Origin: JANQOH01 sp965214495 | Lineage (GTDB): Bacteria > Pseudomonadota > Alphaproteobacteria > UBA7887 | Length of the DNA: 64,000 nt | Direction of reading: 5' to 3' | Assembly: GCA_965214495.1 (NCBI GenBank) | Contig: OZ243958.1 | Span: 868,001 to 932,000 of the forward strand | Shown: one piece after another, positions 8,840 to 16,206 of the stretch | Layout: every line of letters begins with the position of its first letter | Numbering within the stretch: position 1 is the first letter of the stretch | Translations under genes and position numbers: made by a program | The notes under the pieces: generated by a model | The model's input: the letters and a program-made list of their open reading frames with translations, nothing else | What the model was told of the DNA's origin: nothing | Databases searched by the model: none

Positions 8840-9775
8840 CTACCGCTCCCTGACATGCCGGGCGAGGCCCACGAGCGCGATATCGTCACGTTCGACGAGA
8901 ACGGTCGGCACGCGACGCAGGCGGTTCATGAATCGCCCTTTGGCCTCGAACCGCCGGCGGAACGGCGACGCCGGCAGGAACCCGGCGAAGCGGCGCGGAA
9001 CGCCGCCGCCGATCGCCACGCCGCCCCAGGCGCCGAAGCCGAGCGCGAGATCGCCGGCAACTCCGCCGAGAAAAGCGCAGAAGCGGTCGAGAACCGCCAT
9101 GTCCGGTGCCCGGCCCGCGAGCGCGTCGGCGACGATGTCCTCCGGCGGCTTGGGCCCGGCTTCGAGCATCGCGGCATGAAGGGCGCCGAGACCGCGGCCC
9201 GACAGGACGGTTTCGGCTGCGACGTGACCTCGATCGCGGCGCAGGCGGGCGATGACTCGCGCCTCTTCTTCATCCGCCGCCGGCAGGGTGGCGTGACCGG
9301 CTTCGGTGGCCAGCGCCTCCCACCCGCGATCCCTGGGTGTCAGGCATGAGACGCCGAGGCCCGTGCCGACCGTCAGAAGCGCGAGCGGGCGCGTCGAATC
9401 CAGAATGCCGGACGGTCCGAGCGGCGTCAGCGACTTCGGCGGCAGGTGGGGCAGGGCGAGCGCGGCCGCTTGGGCGTCGTTGAACAATTCGACCGATTCG
9501 GCGCCGGTCCAGCGCGCGACCTCTCCGCTGTCGAAGCGCCAGTCGCCGTTGGTCAGCCGCGCGCTGCCGCGTTCGACCACGCCTGCAACGGCGAGTCGCA
9601 CCGCCGCGACTCGCGGCGCGCCGAGCCGGTCCAGGGCGGTCGCCAGCGCGTCGGCACCGTCGGCATGGCCGGCGACATCGAGCACGACCGGCGCCGAGAG
9701 TGCTCCGTCGGGATCGGCAATGCCGAAGCGCGCCCGCGTGCCGCCCACGTCGCCGACCAGTAGATGTTCAGCCAT
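8840..9775 (-). CDS. glk: glucokinase (Glk family)
   Basis: A 311-residue ROK-independent glucokinase. The phosphate-binding GDVGGTRARFGI is at residues 8-19, the catalytic aspartate is in ELFNDAQAAAL and TEAGHATLP follows. The start at ATG 9775 removes an unlikely upstream extension, and the gene overlaps the end of otsB by 8 bp. It phosphorylates glucose with ATP. Placed after GH15, otsA and otsB, it could recycle glucose released from trehalose or an alpha-glucan. Confidence 0.9.
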   Translation of the reverse strand: MAEHLLVGDVGGTRARFGIADPDGALSAPVVLDVAGHADGADALATALDRLGAPRVAAVRLAVAGVVERGSARLTNGDWRFDSGEVARWTGAESVELFNDAQAAALALPHLPPKSLTPLGPSGILDSTRPLALLTVGTGLGVSCLTPRDRGWEALATEAGHATLPAADEEEARVIARLRRDRGHVAAETVLSGRGLGALHAAMLEAGPKPPEDIVADALAGRAPDMAVLDRFCAFLGGVAGDLALGFGAWGGVAIGGGVPRRFAGFLPASPFRRRFEAKGRFMNRLRRVPTVLVERDDIALVGLARHVRER

Positions 9776-10538
9776 CTCCGAACCAATCCGCGAGACCGCG
9801 CAGCCAGTCCCGGGCAGTGCCCACGTCGGGCAATCGATACTCGGCGAGGGTCTCACGCTCTTCGCCGACGCGAATCGCGACGCCGCCGAGTTCACGCACC
9901 GCAGCGAACCCCGGTTCGTCCGTAACGTCGTCGCCGATGAACACCGGGGTACGGCCGGCGAACGGCGCTTCGGTCATGAAGTCGCGGATCGCCGACCCCT
10001 TGTTTCGACCGTCCGGCTTGATCTCGATCACTGCCTTGCCTTCGAGGGCGACGAGGCGGGGATTCGCGTCCGTCAGCCGAATCGCCATCGTGCGCACCGC
10101 GTCGCCGATCTCGGGTCGCTGGCGGTAGTGAAGGGCGACCGCGCCTCCTTTGTCTTCCAGGATCAGGCCGGGCCGCGAATCGCAGAATGCCCGCAGCGCC
10201 GCTGCAACGCCCCGCAGCCCGGCGTCGGCCGGCGCGCTGGCGACACGCTCTCCCGGACGCCGCCGCTCCAGGCCGTGAGTTCCGGCGACGGCGAGGTTCG
10301 CCCACGGCAACATTCGGTCGATGTCTGCGATCGTGCGGCCTGAAACGAGAGCGACCGCGCCGTCCAGCGCGTCGCTCAGCACCGCCAGGATCGGCCGCAA
10401 TTCGTTCGGAACCGCCGCGAGTTCCGGTCGCGGGGCGATCTCGGCGATAGTGCCGTCTATGTCGAGGAACAGCGCGATATCGCGGCGGCGTCCCGCATCG
10501 GCCGGGAGCGGACCGGGCAGGGCGGCGCTCCGGCTCAT
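9768..10538 (-). CDS. otsB: trehalose-6-phosphate phosphatase
   Basis: A 256-residue HAD-superfamily phosphatase. Motif I is LFLDIDGTIAEIAP (nucleophile Asp near residue 25), motif II is VSGRTI, the lysine motif is in IKPDGRNKGSAI and motif IV is IGDDVTDEPGF. It dephosphorylates trehalose 6-phosphate made by the neighbouring OtsA. The ATG at 10538 overlaps the otsA stop in an ATGA arrangement, so translation is coupled. Confidence 0.93.
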   Translation of the reverse strand: MSRSAALPGPLPADAGRRRDIALFLDIDGTIAEIAPRPELAAVPNELRPILAVLSDALDGAVALVSGRTIADIDRMLPWANLAVAGTHGLERRRPGERVASAPADAGLRGVAAALRAFCDSRPGLILEDKGGAVALHYRQRPEIGDAVRTMAIRLTDANPRLVALEGKAVIEIKPDGRNKGSAIRDFMTEAPFAGRTPVFIGDDVTDEPGFAAVRELGGVAIRVGEERETLAEYRLPDVGTARDWLRGLADWFGDG

Positions 10539-11902
10539 ACCGCCGCTTCGGCCGCGTGCAGGAAATCCGTCCACCACTTCTCCAGCGTGTTGGCCTTCAG
10601 GACATCCATCATCGCGCGCCAGCGTTCGACACGTTCCTCCAACGGCATGTCGAGCGCCTGCGCAAGAGCTTCCGTAGTGCGTTGGACGTCGAACGGATTG
10701 ACCAGCAGCGCGGAGTCGAGTTCGCGCGCGGCGCCGGCGAAGCGCGACAGCACCAGCGCACCGGGATCGAGCGGATTCTGCGACGCGACATATTCCTTTG
10801 CGACCAGATTCATGCCGTCGCGCAGCGGAGTCACCAGGCCGACGCGCGCGGTGCGGTATAGACCGAGCAGCTCGCGCTGCGCATAGCTCTTCATCAGATA
10901 GTTGAGCGGCACCCAATCGACCTCGGCGAAACGCCCATTGATATGGCCGGCCCGGGTTTCGAGATCGGTGCGCATGGCCTGATATTCCGGCACCCCGGTG
11001 CGCGACGGCGGCGTAATCTGGAGGAAGCGCACCCGGCCCCGATAACCGGGGTAAGCCTCCAGCAGCGCTTCGTAGGCGTCGAAGCGTTCGGGGATGCCCT
11101 TGCTGTAGTCGAGCCGGTCAACCCCCATGATCCACGAGAACGCTCCGCCGTGGCGTTGCAGGCCGCGCACGATGGTGCTGCGGGAGATGTGCCGCGCCGC
11201 GCGCGCCGTGGCCTCGGTGTCGATGCCGATGGGAAACACGCCGGCGGCGACCTCGCGGCCGAACGCGCGGACGCGCCCGCCGTCAAGCACCGAACCCCCT
11301 GCCTCGAACTCGACATACTCGTGAAACGCGCGCAGGTCGCTCGCCGTCTGAAAGCCGATCACCCCGTAGGCGCACAGATCGCGCACGAGTTCGCGGTGCG
11401 CGGGCAGGGCGGCAAGCACTTCGAGCGCAGGGAACGGCGTGTGCAGAAAGAAGCCGGTCTTCTGCCGCACCCCGGCGCGCCGCAACTCCGCGCCGAGCGG
11501 GATCAGGTGATAGTCGTGGACCCAGATCAGATCGTCCGGGCGCAGCAGCGGGGCGAGGCGGCGCGCGAACATCGCGTTGACCCGCCGATAGCCCGAATAA
11601 TGCGCGCGGTCGAAGTTCGCGTTGTCCAGCCGGTAGTGCAGGATCGGCCACAGCGCCTGATTGGCGAACCCGTTGTAATAGTCGTCATACTCGCGGCGTT
11701 GCAGATCGACGGTGACGAACGTCACGCGCGGCGTTTCGACGACGCGGTCCTGCGTGTTGGCGCCGACCTCGCCGCTCCAGCCGAACCAGACGCCGCCGCG
11801 CGCTTCGAGCGCGCTGCGCAGGGCGACGGCGAGGCCCCCGGCGTCGCCGCGCGGCGCGTCGCCGGCCGCGACCCGGTTCGAGACGACGATCAGCCGTTTC
11901 AA
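10535..11902 (-). CDS. otsA: trehalose-6-phosphate synthase (UDP-forming, GT20)
   Basis: A 455-residue GT20 glycosyltransferase. Visible motifs are LIVVSNRV at the N-terminus, WVHDYHLIPLG, FFLHTPFPALEVL, GVDRLDYSKGIPER and LVTPLRDGMNLVAKEYVA. It joins glucose from UDP-glucose (or GDP-glucose) to glucose 6-phosphate. The reading frame stays open far upstream, but the protein begins at a TTG (11902) that shares four bases with the GH15 stop (TTGA), giving the family N-terminus. The unusual start suggests translation depends on coupling to GH15. Confidence 0.93.
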   Translation of the reverse strand: MKRLIVVSNRVAAGDAPRGDAGGLAVALRSALEARGGVWFGWSGEVGANTQDRVVETPRVTFVTVDLQRREYDDYYNGFANQALWPILHYRLDNANFDRAHYSGYRRVNAMFARRLAPLLRPDDLIWVHDYHLIPLGAELRRAGVRQKTGFFLHTPFPALEVLAALPAHRELVRDLCAYGVIGFQTASDLRAFHEYVEFEAGGSVLDGGRVRAFGREVAAGVFPIGIDTEATARAARHISRSTIVRGLQRHGGAFSWIMGVDRLDYSKGIPERFDAYEALLEAYPGYRGRVRFLQITPPSRTGVPEYQAMRTDLETRAGHINGRFAEVDWVPLNYLMKSYAQRELLGLYRTARVGLVTPLRDGMNLVAKEYVASQNPLDPGALVLSRFAGAARELDSALLVNPFDVQRTTEALAQALDMPLEERVERWRAMMDVLKANTLEKWWTDFLHAAEAAV

Positions 11903-13674
11903 AGCACGTCGTTCCAGCTCTTGCTCAGCCGCATGGCCGAATTGATCAAGCCCACCATCGAATAGGTCTGGGGGAAGTTGCCCCACAATTCGCGCGTCGC
12001 CGGGTCGATGTCCTCCGACAGCAGCCCCAGCGGATTGCGGCAGGCCAGCATGTTCTCGAACAGCGCCCGCGCCTCGGCGCGCCGCCCGACCGCGGCGAGC
12101 GCGTCGATATACCAGAAGGTACACACGACGAACGCCGTTTCGGGCGCGCCGAAATCGTCGGCGTCGCGGTAGCGGTATAGGAAATCGCCCGATTTGAGCG
12201 CGCGCTCCACCGCGTCGAGGGTGCCGAGAAAGCGCGAATCGCGGGCGTCGATGAAGTTGAGTTCGTGCAGCAGCAACAGGCTCGCGTCGAGCGCCGCGCC
12301 GCCGAACGAGGCGACGAAGGCGTTGCGGGCCGGGTCGAACGCGCGCGCCATGACCGTCGCGCGGATGCGGGCCGCCGTCTCGCGCCAATGGCGCGCGCGG
12401 TCGGCGCGGGTCAGGCGTTGCGCGATCCGCGCGAGCCGGTCGCAGGCCGCCCAGCACATGACGGCCGAGAAGGTGTGGACCCGCGCTTTCGAGCGGAACT
12501 CCCACAAACCGGCATCGGGGCGGTCGAACGAGGCGGCCGCGCGGTCGCCCAGCGCTTCGAGGCGCGCGAACAGGCGGTCGCCGCCGGGGCTGACGAGACG
12601 CTCGTCGAAGAACGCCTGGGCGGCCGCCATGATCGCGCTGCCATAGACGTCGTTCTGAACGTGCTCGTGCGCCTGGTTGCCGCGCCGCACCGGACCCATG
12701 CCGCGATAGCCGGCGAGCGAAGGAACGTCGGTTTCGGCGAGATCGGGCTCGAGAGCGATGCCGTAAACCGGTTGCAGCCGCTCGCCGGCGGCGGCGACGT
12801 TTGTGATGTAATGGATGTGGTCTTCCATCGTGCGCGTCGCGCCGAGGCGATTGAGCGCCTTGACCACGAAATAGGCGTCGCGCAGCCAGCAATACCGGTA
12901 ATCCCAATTGCGGCCGCTGTCGGCCGCTTCGGGAAGCGACGTCGTCATCGCCGCCACGATGCCGCCGCTTTCCTCGTAATTGCTGAGCTTCAGCGTGATC
13001 GCGGCGCGGATCACCGCCTCCTGCCATTCCAGCGGCAGCGACAGATAGCGGCACCACTCGCGCCAATAGGACGACGTATGGTCAAAGAAGCGCCGGCAGG
13101 TCTCGCCGATCGAGTCGGTCAGGGGTTCGTCGGGGCCGAGCACGATGTCGAGCGGCCGTTCGAGCACGAACGGCGTCTCGTCCTGGATATAGGAGATCGG
13201 CGCGTCGGACGTGCAGCGCAGCACGAGGTCCGGCATGACGTAGCGGAGATGATTGCTGCCGCGGGTGCGTTCGGGCCGTCCGGCGCCCCAGGAATGCGCG
13301 GGTCGGAGCCGGATCGCGATACGCGGCGCGCCGGCGGCGGGGCGCAGCCGCCGGACCAGCGACAGGGGCCGGAAACTGCGGCCATATTGCTTGAAGCGCG
13401 GCGCGAAGTCGGTGATTTCGACCGCCGAACCCTGGGCGTCGAACAGGGTGGTGACGAGGATCGCCGTGTTGCGCAGGTAGCGTTGTTCGGCGCGCGAGAA
13501 ATTGTCGATCTCGACCGCGAACACGCCGGAACCGTCGGTCCCGCCGCCGAGCAGGGCGCAGAACACGGGGTCGCCGTCGAACCGCGGCACGCAACACCAC
13601 ACGATGCGCCCGCGCGAGTCGATCAGCGCGCTGACCGCGCTGTTGCCGACGACGCCGAGATCGAGATCGGTCAT
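11899..13674 (-). CDS. glycoside hydrolase family 15 (glucoamylase/trehalase-like)
   Basis: A 591-residue two-domain GH15 enzyme. The N-terminal beta-sandwich begins LDLGVVGNSAVSALIDSRG. The (alpha/alpha)6 barrel shows NWDYRYCWLRDAYFVVKAL, GYRGMGPVRRGNQAHEHVQND (which contains a likely catalytic-site glutamate) and a C-terminal LLSEDIDPATRELWGNFPQ. No signal peptide is seen, so it acts in the cytoplasm. Members of this branch hydrolyse trehalose or alpha-glucans to glucose. It is the first gene of the overlapping operon with otsA, otsB and glk, suggesting a trehalose turnover module. Confidence 0.9.
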   Translation of the reverse strand: MTDLDLGVVGNSAVSALIDSRGRIVWCCVPRFDGDPVFCALLGGGTDGSGVFAVEIDNFSRAEQRYLRNTAILVTTLFDAQGSAVEITDFAPRFKQYGRSFRPLSLVRRLRPAAGAPRIAIRLRPAHSWGAGRPERTRGSNHLRYVMPDLVLRCTSDAPISYIQDETPFVLERPLDIVLGPDEPLTDSIGETCRRFFDHTSSYWREWCRYLSLPLEWQEAVIRAAITLKLSNYEESGGIVAAMTTSLPEAADSGRNWDYRYCWLRDAYFVVKALNRLGATRTMEDHIHYITNVAAAGERLQPVYGIALEPDLAETDVPSLAGYRGMGPVRRGNQAHEHVQNDVYGSAIMAAAQAFFDERLVSPGGDRLFARLEALGDRAAASFDRPDAGLWEFRSKARVHTFSAVMCWAACDRLARIAQRLTRADRARHWRETAARIRATVMARAFDPARNAFVASFGGAALDASLLLLHELNFIDARDSRFLGTLDAVERALKSGDFLYRYRDADDFGAPETAFVVCTFWYIDALAAVGRRAEARALFENMLACRNPLGLLSEDIDPATRELWGNFPQTYSMVGLINSAMRLSKSWNDVL

Positions 13675-13799
13675 CCGCCCTTCGCGTTTGCCTGCCCTGG
13701 CGCGCGGCTCCGGCCCGCATGAGGGCCGGAGGCCCGCGCTTCATCGGTGGCCGCGTTCCACGGGTCGGGCGGACTCTCGTTCGCCAGCCGTATCGACAC

Positions 13800-14624
13800 T
13801 CACCCCCAGAACAGGAGGGTGCGGACTTCGATGCTTTCGCGCGGCGCCGCGTCGGGCGGTGAATTCGGGTCGGGGAACGCGCCGTGACCTGTCCAGCGCG
13901 CCGCGGAGTCCGACGAATCGTAGCACTTCAGCAGCACCACCTCGTCCGGCGTTATGTCCGGGAAGTAGTACCAGCGCTGCGCCGGGTTCCATGCCATGTG
14001 ATAGATCACTCCGACGCGCCCCTCGTAGCGCCGTTCGGCCGCGATCAGGTCGCCGTCGGCGATGCTTCCATATTCGCAGATCGCGAGCGGCGAAGTCTGC
14101 ACCGGCCCGTGCAGGGGCCGCCACACGTTGATCGAGCCGAAGCGCTTGCCGAGGCGCGCCTCGGCTTCGGCCGGCGGGAGCAGGTCGCGCACGCGTTGCG
14201 CGGCGGACGCCGCCGTGAAGTCGTTGTGCATCAGCTGCGCCGGCCCGCGGACGCCCATCTTCTTCTGCTCGCCCGTGTCGTCGATGCGCCGCGTGTGGTC
14301 GAACACGACCACTTTCGATGCTCCGGTCTCGCGTTCGATCAGGCGCTCCATTTCGGGGTAATAGACACGGCGCACTTCCTCGTCGTCGGTGAAATCGCGC
14401 ACCGCCGTGCCGACGTCCCGCAGCGCGAAACCGTGGCCGTCGAGCGTGAGGCGATCGGCGACCGGACGCCCGTTCCGGACCGCGATCCGCCGCGATTCGA
14501 AGGCGCCCGACCGGTCGTCGGGCCCCATGCCGGGCCGATGCACCAACGCGACCGGCATGGCGCCGGTATCCACCGTGAACATGACTTCGGTTTTCACCGC
14601 ATCGAGCGTCGCGTCTTCGAGCAT
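13800..14624 (-). CDS. CmcJ/NvfI-family oxidoreductase-like protein
   Basis: A 274-residue protein resembling the CmcJ/NvfI family (fungal AsaB and 7-alpha-cephem methoxylase subunit relatives). Conserved blocks are VVFDHTRR near residue 110, AQLMHNDFTAASAAQRV near 130, INVWRPLHGPV near 170 and WYYFPDITPDEVVLLKCYDS near 215. The HND and the later WTGHGAF histidine are the usual candidate metal ligands. Family members are hydroxylase or desaturase-like enzymes; the substrate is not predictable here. It lies 125 bp upstream of GH15 on the same strand and is the last intact gene before the IS locus. Confidence 0.75.
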   Translation of the reverse strand: MLEDATLDAVKTEVMFTVDTGAMPVALVHRPGMGPDDRSGAFESRRIAVRNGRPVADRLTLDGHGFALRDVGTAVRDFTDDEEVRRVYYPEMERLIERETGASKVVVFDHTRRIDDTGEQKKMGVRGPAQLMHNDFTAASAAQRVRDLLPPAEAEARLGKRFGSINVWRPLHGPVQTSPLAICEYGSIADGDLIAAERRYEGRVGVIYHMAWNPAQRWYYFPDITPDEVVLLKCYDSSDSAARWTGHGAFPDPNSPPDAAPRESIEVRTLLFWG

Positions 14625-14748
14625 CGGGAACCTCGTGCGCCTTTCGCTTCATGGAGCGGACGGCGCAACCAAGCCGAGCCGCGCCCGGTTGTCAAGGATG
14701 CGTCCTCGTTCAGAGCGGTTCTCGTTATGAGCGTCTGAAGCCCGGGTG

Positions 14749-14810
14749 CGCGGGCGTCTCGCCCGCATTCTTGCGGTCGCGCGGAGCGCGATGCGGGCGA
14801 GACGCCCGCG
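14749..14810. repeat. REP-like palindrome with 20-bp arms
   Basis: Two perfect 20-bp arms, 14749-14768 and 14791-14810, flank a 22-base G+C-rich loop. Each arm is itself nearly palindromic (GCGGGCG-TCTC-GCCCGC). The right arm ends at the point where the IS left end is expected, five bases before the left terminal inverted repeat. This is the size and form of bacterial REP/BIME palindromes, which are known insertion targets of several IS110/IS1111 elements. Only one copy is seen in this window. Confidence 0.75.
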
Positions 14811-14815
14811 ATGGG

Positions 14816-14828
14816 GTGGACGCCCCCT
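14816..14828 (+). repeat. IS left subterminal inverted repeat (IR-L)
   Basis: The sequence GTGGACGCCCCCT is the exact reverse complement of AGGGGGCGTCCAC at 16194-16206. That right-end copy recurs at positions 114-126 of every complete 131-bp array unit. This match is what ties the array to the element. Confidence 0.85.
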
Positions 14829-14912
14829 ATCGCCGGCATCGTGGCGTGCCATGATGGTGTTGTAGCTCACTCTCGCGAGAGAGTTTTCACCTTCAGAAGA
14901 GAGGAGGCGTCC

Positions 14913-15941
14913 GTGGAACAGGTTAGCATGATCGGGATCGATCTGGCGAAGCACAGCTTTCAGCTGCATGGCGCGGCCGACGACGGCTCGGTTGTTTTCC
15001 GCAAGAAGCTGACGCGGGGCAAGCTGATGCCGTTTCTGTCGTCGCAAGGGTCCTGCGTGGTGGCGATGGAGGCGTGCGCGGGGGCCCACCATTGGGGGCG
15101 AGAGTTGGGCGCGCTGGGTCACGCGGTGAAGCTGGTTCCGCCGATCTACGTGAAGCCGTTCGTGAAGCGCCAGAAGAACGATGCGGCGGATGCGGAGGCG
15201 ATCGTGGAGGCGGCGTCTCGTCCGACGATGCATTTCGTCTCGGTGAAGAGCGCGGAGCAGCAGGCTCTGGGGGCGTTGTTCAAGGTCCGCGATCTTGCGG
15301 TAAGCCAGCGCACGCAGACGATCAATGCGTTGCGCGGCCATCTGGCGGAGTTCGGGATTGTGGCTCCGCAGGGGCCGGCTCACGTGAAGCGTCTTGCGGC
15401 GGCGATCGCGGAACCGGGTTCGCGGTTGCCGGCGCTGATGTGCAAGCTTGGCAAGGACCTGATCGCGCAGATCGTGGCGTTCGACGATCGGATCAAGGGG
15501 TTGGACAAGGAGCTTCGGCAGCGATCGCGTCGGGATGCAGACAGCGCGCGGCTGATGACGGTTCCCGGGGTGGGGCCTGTGTGCGCGCTGGCGCTTCAGG
15601 CGTTTGCGCCGCCGATGGAGAGCTTCCGCCGGGGTCGCGACTTTGCAGCGTGGCTCGGCCTGACGCCGCGCCAGCACACGACGGGGGGCAAGCCTCGGCT
15701 CGGCAAGATGTCGAAGATGGGTCAGCGCGACCTGCGTCGATTGTTGATCATCGGGGCGATGTCGGTGGTGCGCCAGGCGGCCCGGCGCGGGGCGCCACCG
15801 GGGTCGTGGCTGGCGCGGATGCTGTCGCGCAAGCCGCGGCTGCTGGTTGCGGTGGCGCTGGCGAACAAGATGGCGCGCACGGTGTGGGCGCTGATGACGA
15901 AACGACAGGACTACCGGGCGCCGGCGCCGCAGGCTGCGTAA
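14913..15941 (+). CDS. IS110 family transposase, IS1111 group
   Basis: A 342-residue DEDD transposase. The start is GTG 14913, five bases after GAGGAGG. The RuvC-like domain shows Asp10 (MIGIDLAKHSF), Glu53 (VVAMEACAGAHHW) and Asp90/Asp93 (KRQKNDAADAEAI). The C-terminal transposase_20 domain has the helix-hairpin VPGVGPVCALAL and the proposed nucleophile Ser267 in GKMSKMGQRDLRR. All expected catalytic residues are present and the frame is intact, so the enzyme is potentially active. IS1111-group enzymes work with a noncoding RNA encoded downstream of the gene; here that region is the start of the tandem array. Confidence 0.95.
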   Translation: MEQVSMIGIDLAKHSFQLHGAADDGSVVFRKKLTRGKLMPFLSSQGSCVVAMEACAGAHHWGRELGALGHAVKLVPPIYVKPFVKRQKNDAADAEAIVEAASRPTMHFVSVKSAEQQALGALFKVRDLAVSQRTQTINALRGHLAEFGIVAPQGPAHVKRLAAAIAEPGSRLPALMCKLGKDLIAQIVAFDDRIKGLDKELRQRSRRDADSARLMTVPGVGPVCALALQAFAPPMESFRRGRDFAAWLGLTPRQHTTGGKPRLGKMSKMGQRDLRRLLIIGAMSVVRQAARRGAPPGSWLARMLSRKPRLLVAVALANKMARTVWALMTKRQDYRAPAPQAA

Positions 15942-16206
15942 GCGGCGGCGCGTCGGACCCGGTGGGGATGCAGGCAGGGCGAACGGACGGGTAAGGGACA
16001 ACGGTCAATGAGACGGGGGCGGGAAAACCAGCCAGGTGCGCCGAGCTTCGAGCTCGTGCCCGCGAAATGGACCCGCTCCGCGTATCTCCATACGGGCCTG
16101 CGGCGCTTCCATGCCGCATCTATCGAGGCCGGACACACGACAGCGCCTGACCGCTTCGATCCCAAACCGACCGCGACAAAATGCTTGCATCCAAGGGGGC
16201 GTCCAC
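15942..16206 (+). ncRNA. candidate seekRNA/bridge RNA region of the IS right end
   Basis: In IS1111-group elements the guide RNA is encoded between the transposase stop and the right end, on the transposase strand (established for the group). Here that interval has 139 bp of unique sequence (15942-16080) plus the first 131-bp unit. The unit can fold into hairpin 1 (CGTAT-CTCC-ATACG, 16081-16094) and hairpin 2. Hairpin 2 has outer stem 16095-16098/16127-16130, inner stem 16099-16104/16113-16118, an 8-nt terminal loop and an 8-nt one-sided internal loop (TCTATCGA). RNA boundaries and guide segments are not determined. The call rests on position, family knowledge and structure only. Confidence 0.5.

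Noticed and set aside
10535..13066. A single 843-residue protein covering otsA and more
   Set aside because: The upstream half is an out-of-frame reading of the GH15 gene. The GT20 domain starts at the TTG at 11902.
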